From Leucobacter allii (GTDB lineage Bacteria; Actinomycetota; Actinomycetes; Actinomycetales; Microbacteriaceae): a DNA stretch of 64,000 nt. The notes beneath the pieces are model-generated. The model did no database searches. It was not told the origin of the DNA and saw nothing but the letters and a program-made list of their open reading frames with translations. Positions 50,721 through 59,446 of the stretch are shown here, one piece after another; position 1 is the stretch's first letter; every line of letters begins with the position of its first letter. Location: NCBI RefSeq assembly GCF_022919155.1, contig NZ_CP095045.1, positions 3,224,001 through 3,288,000 on the forward strand, given 5' to 3'. The translations under genes and the position numbers were made by a program.

Positions 50721-50738
50721 CGAATTCGCAGAATATTC
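50721..50738. promoter_or_regulatory. Paired 8-base palindromes in the aceB-aceA intergenic region
   Basis: CGAATTCG (50721-50728) and GAATATTC (50731-50738) are two perfect palindromes two bases apart in an AT-rich patch 94 bases before aceA. They may be regulator or promoter sites shared by the divergent shunt genes. The rest of this 322-base gap shows an imperfect GAATCC/GGATTT dyad near 50646 and no gene. Confidence 0.35.
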
Positions 50739-50831
50739 GCGTATCTTCACCCCCCAATTGGGCCAGGGCGCGGTTGGTCAGGGGCGCAGAGTGGAACTAC
50801 TCCAGAACATCGACCTTGAAAGAGATCCATC

Positions 50832-52427
50832 ATGAGTGCGTTCACCACCGACATCGCCGCCGTGCAGACGCTGAAAGACCAGAACGGCTCGGGCTGGGAT
50901 GCCGTCAATCCCGAGTACGTCGCCCGCATGCGGGCGCAGAACCGCTTCCGCACCGGTCTCGAGATCGCCCAGTACACCGCCGACATCATGCGCCGCGACA
51001 TGGCGGAGTACGACGCCGACGCCTCGGTCTACACGCAGTCCCTCGGCGTCTGGCACGGCTTCATCGGCCAGCAGAAGCTGATCTCCATCAAGAAGCACCT
51101 CAAGAGCACGAACAAGCGCTACCTCTACCTCTCGGGCTGGATGGTCGCGGCCCTCCGCTCGGAGTTCGGCCCCCTCCCCGACCAGTCGATGCACGAGAAG
51201 ACCGCGGTCCCCGCCCTCATCGAGGAGCTCTACACCTTCCTGCGCCAGGCGGACGCCCGCGAGCTCGACCTCCTGTTCGCGCAGCTCGACGACGCCCGCG
51301 CCGCGGGCGACGAGACGGCGATCGAGTTCATCCAGTCCCAGATCGACACCCACGAGACCCACGTCGTGCCGATCATCGCCGACATCGACGCCGGCTTCGG
51401 CAACCCCGAGGCGACCTACCTCCTCGCGAAGAAGATGATCGAGGCGGGCGCCTGCGCGATCCAGATCGAGAACCAGGTCTCCGACGAGAAGCAGTGCGGC
51501 CACCAGGACGGCAAGGTCACCGTGCCGCACGAGGACTTCATCGCGAAGATCAACGCCGTCCGCTACGCCTTCCTCGAGCTCGGCATCGACAACGGCGTGA
51601 TCGTCGCCCGCACCGACTCGCTCGGCGCCGGCCTCACGCAGAAGCTCGCCGTCACCGCCGAGCCGGGCGACCTCGGCGACCAGTACAACGCCTTCCTCGA
51701 CGTCGAGGAGATCTCGGAGGCGGAGCTCGGCAACGGCGACGTCGTCATCAAGCGCGACGGCAAGCTGCTGCGCCCGAAGCGCCTCGCCTCGAACCTCTAC
51801 CAGTTCCGCGCCGGCACGGGCGAGGACCGCGTGGTGCTCGACTGCATCACCTCGCTGCAGAACGGCGCCGATCTGCTGTGGATCGAGACCGAGAAGCCCC
51901 ACGTCGAGCAGATCGCGGGCATGGTCGATCGCATCCGCGAGGTCGTGCCCGATGCGAAGCTCGTCTACAACAACAGCCCCTCGTTCAACTGGACGCTCAA
52001 CTTCCGCCAGCAGGCGTACGACCAGTTCGTCGCGGAGGGCAAGGACGTCTCGGCCTACGATCGCGACAAGCTCATGAGCGTCGACTACGACGGCACCGAG
52101 CTCGCCAGCCTCGCCGACGAGAAGATCCGCACCTTCCAGCGCGACGGCTCGGCCCGCGCCGGCATCTTCCACCATCTCATCACCCTCCCGACCTACCACA
52201 CGGCGGCGCTGTCGACCGATAACCTCGCGAAGGGCTACTTCGGCGAGGAGGGCATGCTCACCTACGTTCGCGACGTGCAGCGCGAGGAGATCCGGCAAGG
52301 CATCGCCACCGTGAAGCACCAGAACATGGCCGGCAGCGACATCGGCGACAACCACAAGGAGTACTTCGCCGGGGATGCGGCCCTCAAGGCCGGCGGCAAG
52401 GACAACACGATGAACCAGTTCGCCTGA
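50832..52427 (+). CDS. aceA: Isocitrate lyase (long form)
   Basis: A 531-residue enzyme that splits isocitrate into glyoxylate and succinate. The active-site motif is KQCGHQDGK near residue 217, equivalent to KKCGH with the catalytic Cys; metal and substrate residues lie in IIADIDAGFGNPEATYLLAKK near 178 and NNSPSFNWTLNF near 378. It is about 100 residues longer than the E. coli enzyme, as in the long AceA subgroup of some actinobacteria and fungi. It works with the divergently encoded malate synthase. Coding sequence has strong high-expression codon bias (mostly C-ending codons). Confidence 0.95.
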   Translation: MSAFTTDIAAVQTLKDQNGSGWDAVNPEYVARMRAQNRFRTGLEIAQYTADIMRRDMAEYDADASVYTQSLGVWHGFIGQQKLISIKKHLKSTNKRYLYLSGWMVAALRSEFGPLPDQSMHEKTAVPALIEELYTFLRQADARELDLLFAQLDDARAAGDETAIEFIQSQIDTHETHVVPIIADIDAGFGNPEATYLLAKKMIEAGACAIQIENQVSDEKQCGHQDGKVTVPHEDFIAKINAVRYAFLELGIDNGVIVARTDSLGAGLTQKLAVTAEPGDLGDQYNAFLDVEEISEAELGNGDVVIKRDGKLLRPKRLASNLYQFRAGTGEDRVVLDCITSLQNGADLLWIETEKPHVEQIAGMVDRIREVVPDAKLVYNNSPSFNWTLNFRQQAYDQFVAEGKDVSAYDRDKLMSVDYDGTELASLADEKIRTFQRDGSARAGIFHHLITLPTYHTAALSTDNLAKGYFGEEGMLTYVRDVQREEIRQGIATVKHQNMAGSDIGDNHKEYFAGDAALKAGGKDNTMNQFA

Positions 52428-52438
52428 GCGGACGCCTC

Positions 52439-52470
52439 GAGGGGGTCCCGGCCGCGGCCGGGACCCCCTC
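52439..52470. terminator. Strong hairpin after aceA
   Basis: A 32-base perfect palindrome (GAGGGGGTCCCGG and its complement) begins 12 bases after the aceA stop. It separates aceA from the converging copper ATPase gene and can act in both directions. Confidence 0.75.
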
Positions 52471-52492
52471 CGCCGTGTCCGGGCGGGGTCGA

Positions 52493-54669
52493 TCAGCGAG
52501 CCCCCGCGCGGACGGCCCGGGCGCTCGCCGCGGGCGAGAGGTCGAGCCGGCGCAGCAGCTGCGCGTTCGCCGCCACGACGATCGTGGAGAGGGACATGAG
52601 CACGGCGCCGACGGACATGGGGAGCACGAAGCCGATCGGGGCGAGGACGCCGGCGGCGAGGGGCACGGAGAGCAGGTTGTACCCGGCCGCCCACCAGAGG
52701 TTCTGACGCATCTTGCGATACGCCGCGCGGGAGAGCTCGATCACCGACAGCACGGAGCGGGGGTCGTCGCTCGCGAGGACGACGCCCGCCGAGGCGATGG
52801 CGACGTCCGTCCCGGCGCCGATCGCGATCCCGACGTCCGCCTGCGCGAGCGCCGGCGCGTCGTTGACGCCGTCGCCGACCATCGCGACCCTCGCACCCCG
52901 GCCTGGAGCTCCGCGATGGTCGCGGCCTTGTCCTCCGGCCGCACCCCCGCGAACACGCGGTCGATGCCGAGCTGCGCGCCGACCGAGCGGGCCACGGCCT
53001 CGGCGTCGCCGGTGAGCATCACCACCCGCACGCCGGCCGCGTGCAGCGCGTCGACCGCCTCCCGCGATTCGGGGCGCACCTCATCGGCGAGCGCGAGGCC
53101 GCCGATGACGGCGCCGTCCGCGGCGACGTGCAGGATGATGGCGCCCTCGGCGCGCCAGTCGTCGGCCTCGGCGACCTCGGCCGCCCCGAGCTCCTCGAGC
53201 AGGCGCGGGCCGCCGACCCGGATCTCCCGGCCGTCGACCGTCGCGGTCACCCCGACCGCGGGCGCGGAGACGAATCCCGAGACGGTCGACAGCGGCAGGC
53301 CGCGCTCCCGAGCCGCGCGCACGATGGCCCGCGCGAGCGGGTGCTCGCTGTCGGCCTCCGCGGACGCCGCGAGCGCCAGCAGCCGGTCGCCCGTCGTTCC
53401 TGCGACGGGCGCTGCGGAGGTGAGCGTCGGCTCCCCCGTGGTGAGGGTGCCCGTCTTGTCGAACACGACCGTCTCGACGGTGCGCATGGTCTCGAGGGCG
53501 AGCCGATCCGCGACGAGCACGCCGCCGCGCGCGGCCCGCTCGGTCGCGATGGAGACGACGAGCGGGATCGCGAGGCCGAGCGCGTGGGGGCAGGCGATCA
53601 CGAGCACCGTGATCGCGCGCACGACGGCGTCGTCGGGGCTGCCCCAGACGGTCCAGGCGACCGCGGTGACGACGGCCGCGGCGAGCGCGAACCAGAAGAG
53701 CAGGGCGGCGGCGCGATCGGCGATCCGCTGCGCGCGCGAGGAGGAGGCCTGCGCGGTGGCGACGAGGCGCCCGATGCCCGCGAGCGCCGTGTCGTCGCCG
53801 ATCGCGGTCACCCGGACCCGGAGCCCGGAATCGGTCGCGACGGTGCCCGCGATCACCCCGTCACCGGCTCCGCGGGCGACGGGGCGCGACTCGCCGGTGA
53901 TCATGGACTCGTCCATGTCGGCCCGGCCGTCCACGATCGTCCCGTCTGCCGGCACGCCGCCGCCCGGCCGCACGAGGACGACGTCGCCCACCCGCAGCGC
54001 GCTCGGCGCCACGACCGCGATCCGATCGCCCTCCACCCGCTCGGCCGTATCGGGCAGCAGCGCGGCGAGGGAGTCGAGCGCGGAGGAGGTCTGCGCCAGG
54101 GAGCGCATCTCGAGCCAGTGCCCGAGCAGCATGATCACGATCAGGAGCGCGAGCTCCCACCAGAACTCGAGCTCGTGGTGGAGGATGCCGATCGTGGCCC
54201 CCCACGAGGCGAGGAAGGCGACCGAGATCGCGAGCCCGATCAGCAGCATCATGCCCGGCTTGCGCGCCCGGAGCTCGCCGACGGCGCCCGAGAGGAACGG
54301 CCAGCCGCCCCACGCGAACATCGCCGTGCCGAGCACCGGGGCGATCCACCCCGCCCAACCGGGCACCCGGTAGCCGAGGAGCATCGCGAACATGGGGGAG
54401 GCGGCCACGACGGGCACCGCGACGAGCAGATTCACCCAGAACAGGCGGCGGAAGCGCGAGACGTGCCCCGCGTGGCCCGCATGGCCGGAGTGGTCCGCGT
54501 GACCGGTAGGGCCTGCGTGTCCCGTGTGGTCCGCGTGGTCCGGGGCGTCGTGGTCGGGATGGACGTGACCACCGGTGCCGATGCCCTCGGCGGTGCTGCC
54601 GCGCTCGGCGGTGCCCGGCCCGTCGTGGCGCCCGTGGTGGTGCTCGTGCTGCGCGTGCGGATCGCTCAT
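52493..54669 (-). pseudogene. copB: Copper-transporting P1B-type ATPase, broken by one frameshift
   Basis: A copper/silver-exporting ATPase of the CPH (CopB) type. The N-terminus (1-70) is His/Gly-rich (repeats of DHxGHAG), followed by membrane helices, the phosphatase loop MITGESRPV near 235, the ion motif ACPHALGLA near 335 and DKTGTLTTGEPT near 375. The last part ([12 protein letters not shown] to the C-terminus) is in another frame. The switch is in a run of four C (52896-52899; G on the coding strand); one extra base gives a normal protein of about 725 residues. ATG at 54669 follows AAGGAG. A CsoR-type operator lies upstream. Confidence 0.9.
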
Positions 54670-54723
54670 GGCCTCGCTCCTTCGTCCGGCACCCCTCCGG
54701 GCGCCTCGCCACTCACAACAGAG

Positions 54724-54738
54724 TACCCCCTGGGGGTA
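54724..54738. promoter_or_regulatory. CsoR-type copper operator
   Basis: TACCCCCTGGGGGTA has 7-base arms around a central T, 55 bases before the copper ATPase start. This is the classic core bound by the copper-sensing repressor CsoR. No csoR gene is inside the window, so the regulator must be encoded elsewhere. Confidence 0.75.
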
Positions 54739-54771
54739 TTCCGTGCGAGCGGTCTACGCGAACGGTGCGCC

Positions 54772-55668
54772 TCACGCGTCGGTGCGGGCGCCCGCGTCGG
54801 CGGCGAGCGCGGCGAGCACGGCCCGGACCGCGGGTCGTTCGGCGGCGCTGCGCCGGGTCACGGCGAGGATGGCGCGCGTGCGGACGGGCGCGAGGGGAAC
54901 GCAGTGCGCGCCGCCGCGCAGCGCCTCGGGCGTGAGGGCGGGGATGAGCGCCGCGGCGGCGCCCGACGCGCCGAGCGCGCACTGCACGACCACGTCGGAG
55001 GTCTCGTGCGCGATCCGCGGGGCGAACCCGGCCTCGTGGCAGAGCGACTCGGCCCACGCGCGCGCGGGGCTCCCCTGCGCCTCGAGCACCCAGGGCCGAT
55101 CGGCCAGGCGCGCGAGCTCCCCGGCGGCGCCCCACGAGGCGGGCGCCGCGACGAGCATGGCGTCGTCGCCGAGCGGCGTCTCGCGCAGCTCCGGGAGCGG
55201 GGCCCCGCGATGCCGCGGGTAGCGCTCGATGATGGCGATGTCGATCTCCCGCGCGCGCAGGGCCGGGATGGAGCGTTCGGGCTCGGCCTGGACGCAGCCG
55301 AGCTCGATGCCGGGCGCGTCCTCCCGCAGCCGTTCGATGAGCGGCGGGAAGAGCGCGAGGCACCCCGTCTGGAAGGCGGCCACGGCGACCGCGCCGACGA
55401 GCTCGTCGCGACGCGCGGCGAGTCGCGCGCGCAGCTCCTCCCAGTCGTCCAGCAGCCGCGGGCCGAGCTCGGCGAGCAGCTCGCCCTCGGGCGTCAGCCG
55501 CAGCCCGCGGCCGTCCGCCTCGAGGAGCGGAGCGCCGAGCTCGACGGACAGTCGCTCGAGCTGCTGCGAGACGGCGGAGCTGCTGTACCGGGCCTCCGCC
55601 GCCACCGCCGCGATCGTGCCGAGCCTGACGAAGTCGAGGAAGGTCTGCAGGCGACGGATCTCCGCCAT
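54772..55668 (-). CDS. LysR-family transcriptional regulator
   Basis: A 298-residue LysR regulator. The N-terminal HTH is LQTFLDFVRLGTIAAVAAEARYSSSAVSQQLERLSVELGAPLLEADGRGLRLT in stretches from residue 7 to 60, and the rest is a periplasmic-binding-like effector domain (IDIAIIERYPRH, ASGAAAALIPALTP). It is divergent from a PLP-dependent ammonia-lyase gene with an 89-base gap, the usual arrangement when a LysR protein activates its neighbour. Effector unknown, possibly 2,3-diaminopropionate or another amino acid. Confidence 0.88.
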   Translation of the reverse strand: MAEIRRLQTFLDFVRLGTIAAVAAEARYSSSAVSQQLERLSVELGAPLLEADGRGLRLTPEGELLAELGPRLLDDWEELRARLAARRDELVGAVAVAAFQTGCLALFPPLIERLREDAPGIELGCVQAEPERSIPALRAREIDIAIIERYPRHRGAPLPELRETPLGDDAMLVAAPASWGAAGELARLADRPWVLEAQGSPARAWAESLCHEAGFAPRIAHETSDVVVQCALGASGAAAALIPALTPEALRGGAHCVPLAPVRTRAILAVTRRSAAERPAVRAVLAALAADAGARTDA

Positions 55669-55683
55669 GCGTTCCTCCGTATC

Positions 55684-55726
55684 ATCCGCTTTTTCTGAAC
55701 GTTCACGGCCGATTCTATCCGCTTTT
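55684..55726. promoter_or_regulatory. Direct repeats and palindrome in the LysR/ammonia-lyase promoter region
   Basis: ATCCGCTTTT occurs at 55684-55693 and 55717-55726, exactly 33 bases apart (about three helical turns), with the perfect palindrome GAACGTTC (55697-55704) between. The set lies in the 89-base gap and is probably where LysR binds to control both genes. Confidence 0.5.
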
Positions 55727-55757
55727 CTTGCACAAAGAGATTTGCCACGCTGGTCCC

Positions 55758-56861
55758 ATGCACACCATCGACACGATCTATCACCATCCCCCGGCCCGGC
55801 ACCGCGGATTCGCGCGGCCCGGCGCCGAGGTCCTCGCCTTCCACCGATCGCTCCCCGGCTACGCCCCGACCCCGCTCCTCGAGCTCCCGGGGATCGCCGC
55901 CGAGCTCGGCGTGGGTCGCGTCCTGCTCAAGGACGAGTCCTCGCGACTCGGCCTCCCGGCGTTCAAGGTGCTGGGCGCCTCGTACGCCATCTCCCGCGCG
56001 CTCGCCGCGCGCTGGAACCTCACCGGGGCGGTGACGGTCGACGAGCTGCGGGCCGCCGCGCGGCGGCAGCCGCCCGTGACGCTCCTCTGCGCCACGGACG
56101 GCAACCACGGCAGGGCCGTCGCGCGCACGGCGGCGACGATCGGACTGCCGTGCCGCGTCTTCATCCCCGGTTCCCTCACGCAGGAGGCCAAGCGGGCGAT
56201 CGCCGCGGAGGGCGCCGAGGTGCGCGAGCTCGATGCTCCCTACGACGATGTCGTCGCCGCGATGCGCGCGCACGCGGCGACGCCCGAGGAGGCGCTCGTG
56301 ATCCAGGACACGGCGTGGCCCGGATATCGAGAGATCCCCGGCTGGATCGTCGACGGCTACAGCACCATGCTCGCCGAGCTCGAGGCGCAGCTCCACGAGA
56401 CCGGCGAGCCGCGCACGGATCTCGTCGTCGCCCCCGCCGGGGTCGGCTCGCTGGCGCAGGCGATCGTCACCCACTTCCGCAGCGTCGATGCTCCCCCGAC
56501 GGTCGCGGTGGTCGAGCCGGTCGCTGCTCCGGCGATCATGCACGCCCTGCAGACCGGTGTCGCCGAGCCGGTGGCGACGGGACGGACCGTGATGCTCGGC
56601 CTCAATTGCGGGACCCCCTCGGAACTCGCCTGGCCGGTGCTCCGCGACGGCGTCGACGCGGCCGTGCTCGTGGACGACGCCGAGACGCTCCGCGCCGTGC
56701 GCGAGTTGCGGGAGGCCGGTGTCGACGCCGGCCCGTGCGGGGCTGCGACCCTCGCCGGCGCACGTCGGGCGCTCGAGCGCCTCGGCGAGGCGCTCGGGCT
56801 GGGGGCGAGCAGCACGATCGTGCTCTTCAACACCGAGAGCCTCGCGGCGAATCCGGTCTGA
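55758..56861 (+). CDS. Diaminopropionate ammonia-lyase-like PLP enzyme
   Basis: A 367-residue fold-type II PLP enzyme. LPAFKVLGASYAI near residue 72 holds the Schiff-base Lys, ATDGNHGRAVARTA near 115 is the PLP-phosphate and substrate loop, and APAGVGSLAQAI near 224 is the phosphate-binding glycine loop. These fit diaminopropionate ammonia-lyase (2,3-diaminopropionate to pyruvate and ammonia); threonine/serine deaminase-like activity is an alternative. ATG at 55758 gives the family N-terminus (MHTIDTIYHHP). It is single-gene, divergent from LysR, and is followed by a long hairpin. Confidence 0.82.
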   Translation: MHTIDTIYHHPPARHRGFARPGAEVLAFHRSLPGYAPTPLLELPGIAAELGVGRVLLKDESSRLGLPAFKVLGASYAISRALAARWNLTGAVTVDELRAAARRQPPVTLLCATDGNHGRAVARTAATIGLPCRVFIPGSLTQEAKRAIAAEGAEVRELDAPYDDVVAAMRAHAATPEEALVIQDTAWPGYREIPGWIVDGYSTMLAELEAQLHETGEPRTDLVVAPAGVGSLAQAIVTHFRSVDAPPTVAVVEPVAAPAIMHALQTGVAEPVATGRTVMLGLNCGTPSELAWPVLRDGVDAAVLVDDAETLRAVRELREAGVDAGPCGAATLAGARRALERLGEALGLGASSTIVLFNTESLAANPV

Positions 56862-56867
56862 GACGCA

Positions 56868-56915
56868 GGATCGGCGGCGCCCCGCGCTCCGGTGCGGGCG
56901 CGGCGCCGCCGATCC
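56868..56915. terminator. Bidirectional hairpin terminator
   Basis: Perfect 14-base arms (56868-56881 and 56902-56915) with an inner CCGC/GCGG stem lie between the converging ammonia-lyase and RraA-family genes. Position after both stops suggests a shared terminator. Confidence 0.7.
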
Positions 56916-56923
56916 GTTCGCCT

Positions 56924-57610
56924 CTATTCGGCGCCCGCGGGGCGGCTCAGCCGCCGCACCAGGGCCGTCGCCCCGCTCAGCTCGCCGAGGAGCCCGCCGG
57001 CCTCGATCGCGCGCAGCAGCTCGGGCTCCGCGGCGTCGTCGTCGGCGGCCTCCCGCAGCACGCTGCGCAGCCGTTCGCGGTCGCTGACGAGCACCCCGTT
57101 GGCATCGGCGAGCACGATGTCCCCGGCCACGACGCTCACGCCGCCGCAGGCCACGCCGACGCCGATCCCGCCGCCGCCCGTGCCATGCAGTTTCGTGGTC
57201 AGCAGGCTGGTGCCCCGCGCGTAGACCGGCACGCCGATCCGGCGGAGCTGCTCGATGTCGGTCACCGCGCCGTCGACGACCACGCCGGCCGCTCCCCTGA
57301 CGCGGAGCTGGGTCGCGACGACCTCGCCGAGCGGCGCGTGCCTGCGGTCGCCCCCGGTGTCGATGACCATCACCTGACCCGGCAGGATCATGCCGGCGGC
57401 GTGATGCAGCGCGGTCGAATCGCTCGCGGTCGTGCGCACGGTCAGCGCGACGCCGACCACGTTCGCGGGCGGCGGTACGAGGCACCGGATGCCGGGGTCG
57501 ACGAAGCCGTCCTCGAGGAAGTGCCCGAGGGTCGGAAGGCTCAGCGCGGCGAGGGCCGCCTGCTCGGCGCGCGGCAGCGCGGCCGGCGCGTCGCGGACCA
57601 CGAGCTCCAT
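56924..57610 (-). CDS. RraA-family protein (dimethylmenaquinone methyltransferase-like fold)
   Basis: A 228-residue protein of the RraA/HMG-aldolase/oxaloacetate-decarboxylase group. GQVMVIDTGGDRRHAPLGEVVATQLRVRGAAGVVVDGAVTD (in pieces, about 80-120) contains the metal-site loop (Gly-Gly-Asp, then Leu-Gly-Glu) and the Arg/Asp of VDGAVTD. Members can be class II pyruvate aldolases or RNase E inhibitors; with no RNase E context, an aldolase/decarboxylase role is more likely. Its ATG overlaps the RpiR stop (TGATG). Last gene of the peptide importer locus. Confidence 0.85.
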   Translation of the reverse strand: MELVVRDAPAALPRAEQAALAALSLPTLGHFLEDGFVDPGIRCLVPPPANVVGVALTVRTTASDSTALHHAAGMILPGQVMVIDTGGDRRHAPLGEVVATQLRVRGAAGVVVDGAVTDIEQLRRIGVPVYARGTSLLTTKLHGTGGGGIGVGVACGGVSVVAGDIVLADANGVLVSDRERLRSVLREAADDDAAEPELLRAIEAGGLLGELSGATALVRRLSRPAGAE

Positions 57611-58551
57611 CACGGCCGCGGCTCCGTGCCGGCGGCGGCTCCCGCGTCGCCCTTCGTACTGCCGGGACGGCGGCGGAGCGCCCGTCGCAGCTTGTTCAGC
57701 CGCCGCGAGGATGCGAGCGCCCCTTCGGGATCGACGTGGCCCAGAGCGAGCACGAGCGCATCGGCCGCGACCATCGCGGGGAGGTTCTCCCCGGTCAATC
57801 CGCCGGCGGAGCTGGCCGTGCGGATCACGCAGTCGACGCGGTCGACGTACGCATCCCGGTACTTGTCGGTGAACAGCAGCGTCGACGCGCCGAGCCGCTG
57901 CGCCTCCGCGAAGGCGACGTCCAGCTCGGAGAACTCCCGTCCGGGAGCGAAGGCCACGAGCAGGTCGCCCGGACGCAGCGCCAGCAGCGCGTCCGCGAAC
58001 GCGAAGCCCATGCTCTTCGCGTGCCTCGCGAGCACGCCCTCGCGCAGCAGCTTGACCGTGAGGTACTCCGCCGAGACGGAGGAGACCCCGACGCCGAAGA
58101 CGTGCACCGTCGCGGCGTCGCCGACGAGGCGCACCGCCCGCGTGAACTCCTCCGCGTCGAGCGAGGCCCGCGATGTCGCGAGACGCTCGCGGGCCTCCTC
58201 GAAGACGATGTCGAGCAGGCTGGCGTGGGACTCGCGTCTCGTGACCGTCAGCCGGGTCGACAGCCGGGTCGCCGGGTGCACCGTCAGCGCGAGGTGCGAG
58301 CCGAGCGCCCGGCGCAGCTCGGGCCATCCGGTGTAGCCGAGCGCGCGCGCCGTGCGCAGCACGGTCATATCGCTCGCACCGAGCGTCTCGCCGATCTGCA
58401 CCGCGCTCATGAGGAGGGCCTGCTCCGGCTGCTCGGCGATGTACTGCGCGATCCGCGACTCCCCCGCCGTGAGCCGGGGCAGCCGCTCGCGGATCCGTTC
58501 GAGCACGTCGCCCGGGTTGTCCGGCGGCGGCTCGGCTTCCCGTGGGCTCAT
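57610..58551 (-). CDS. MurR/RpiR-family transcriptional regulator
   Basis: A 313-residue regulator with an N-terminal HTH_6 domain (LTAGESRIAQYIAEQPEQAL, then GETLGASDMTVLRTARALGY near 55-74) and a C-terminal SIS sugar-isomerase domain (VHVFGVGVSSVSAEYLTVKL near 150, LVAFAPGREFSELDVAF near 195). Such proteins sense phosphosugars or amino-sugar derivatives. It is within the operon (ATGA overlap with the esterase gene), so it probably controls the importer and hydrolases. Confidence 0.88.
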   Translation of the reverse strand: MSPREAEPPPDNPGDVLERIRERLPRLTAGESRIAQYIAEQPEQALLMSAVQIGETLGASDMTVLRTARALGYTGWPELRRALGSHLALTVHPATRLSTRLTVTRRESHASLLDIVFEEARERLATSRASLDAEEFTRAVRLVGDAATVHVFGVGVSSVSAEYLTVKLLREGVLARHAKSMGFAFADALLALRPGDLLVAFAPGREFSELDVAFAEAQRLGASTLLFTDKYRDAYVDRVDCVIRTASSAGGLTGENLPAMVAADALVLALGHVDPEGALASSRRLNKLRRALRRRPGSTKGDAGAAAGTEPRP

Positions 58552-59417
58552 GGCTGCACCCGCGTCTCCTGCTCCGCCCCGCGCGCCTCCGCCAGCAGCC
58601 GGCGGAGCGCCCGGAACGTCGGCTTGAGGAGATGGTACCCCTCATGCGAGACCCCGGGCACGAGGTCGACCGTCACGGCGCCGCCGTTGCGCCTCAGGGA
58701 GTCGGCGAGCGCCTCCAGCCTGACGATCCGGGTGACGCCGGCGGCGTTCACCTCGGGGATGTAGGCGGGGCTCCCCGGGGCGACCGAGATCTCCCAGGTC
58801 TCCGTGTCCTCGTCGCCGACGACGAGGTTCGCCGGGACCCGCGCGACGGCCTGCGCGTCGAAGGCGCGTCCGAATGCCTCCTCGAGACCGGCGACCCCCG
58901 CCGGCCACGGCAGTTCGGGGTCGCAGAGCGTCACCACGCCCGGGGAGACGATCGACACGCCGAACAGGCGCTCCGGATGCGCATAGAGGAACCGGTGGGT
59001 GAAGTGCCCGCCGCCGGAGAAGCCGGTGAGGAAGAAGGTCTCGAACCGCAGGCCGTACGTCTCCTCCACCTCGGCCACCATGTCGAGCAGCACGAGATCG
59101 TAGCGGGCGTCCTCCGCGACGAGGTACTTGTAGGCGTTCAGCTCACCGGGGCTGCCGATCCCCGCGGGGAACAGCGGCACCAGCACCACGCACTGCTCCG
59201 CCTCGGCGATGGCGATGAACTCGTTGCGCAGGCGCGGCGCATCGCGGCCGGTGCCGTGGATCGCCACGACCAGCGGGTACGCGCCCGGGTCGTGCTCGTC
59301 GTAGCTCTCGGGGACGTAGAGGCAGTACGAGAAGCGCTGATCGAAACGGCTGGCGAACATCGTCGTCGCGCCGAACTGGTAGAAGGAGAGTCGCTCTCCG
59401 TGCGTGGTGGGTTTCAT
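58548..59417 (-). CDS. Alpha/beta hydrolase, PHB-depolymerase/esterase-like
   Basis: A 289-residue hydrolase. YPLVVAIHGTGRDAPR near residue 48 is the oxyanion region, the nucleophile is Ser in LTGFSGGGHFTHRF near 131 (GxSxG), the acid is probably in VVGDEDTETWE near 200, and His in VPGVSHEGYHLL near 262. No signal peptide, so it acts in the cytoplasm on an ester or small polyester. Next to a C45 acyltransferase gene (29-base gap); ATG at 59417 follows GAGGAA. Confidence 0.82.
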   Translation of the reverse strand: MKPTTHGERLSFYQFGATTMFASRFDQRFSYCLYVPESYDEHDPGAYPLVVAIHGTGRDAPRLRNEFIAIAEAEQCVVLVPLFPAGIGSPGELNAYKYLVAEDARYDLVLLDMVAEVEETYGLRFETFFLTGFSGGGHFTHRFLYAHPERLFGVSIVSPGVVTLCDPELPWPAGVAGLEEAFGRAFDAQAVARVPANLVVGDEDTETWEISVAPGSPAYIPEVNAAGVTRIVRLEALADSLRRNGGAVTVDLVPGVSHEGYHLLKPTFRALRRLLAEARGAEQETRVQP

Positions 59418-59446
59418 GGTTCCTCCTCTGTGTGGCGCGCGCCGGT

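Noticed and set aside
56924..57610. RraA as an RNase E inhibitor
   Set aside because: The gene sits in a peptide-import/hydrolase operon with an RpiR regulator; the metal-dependent aldolase/decarboxylase branch is more likely.
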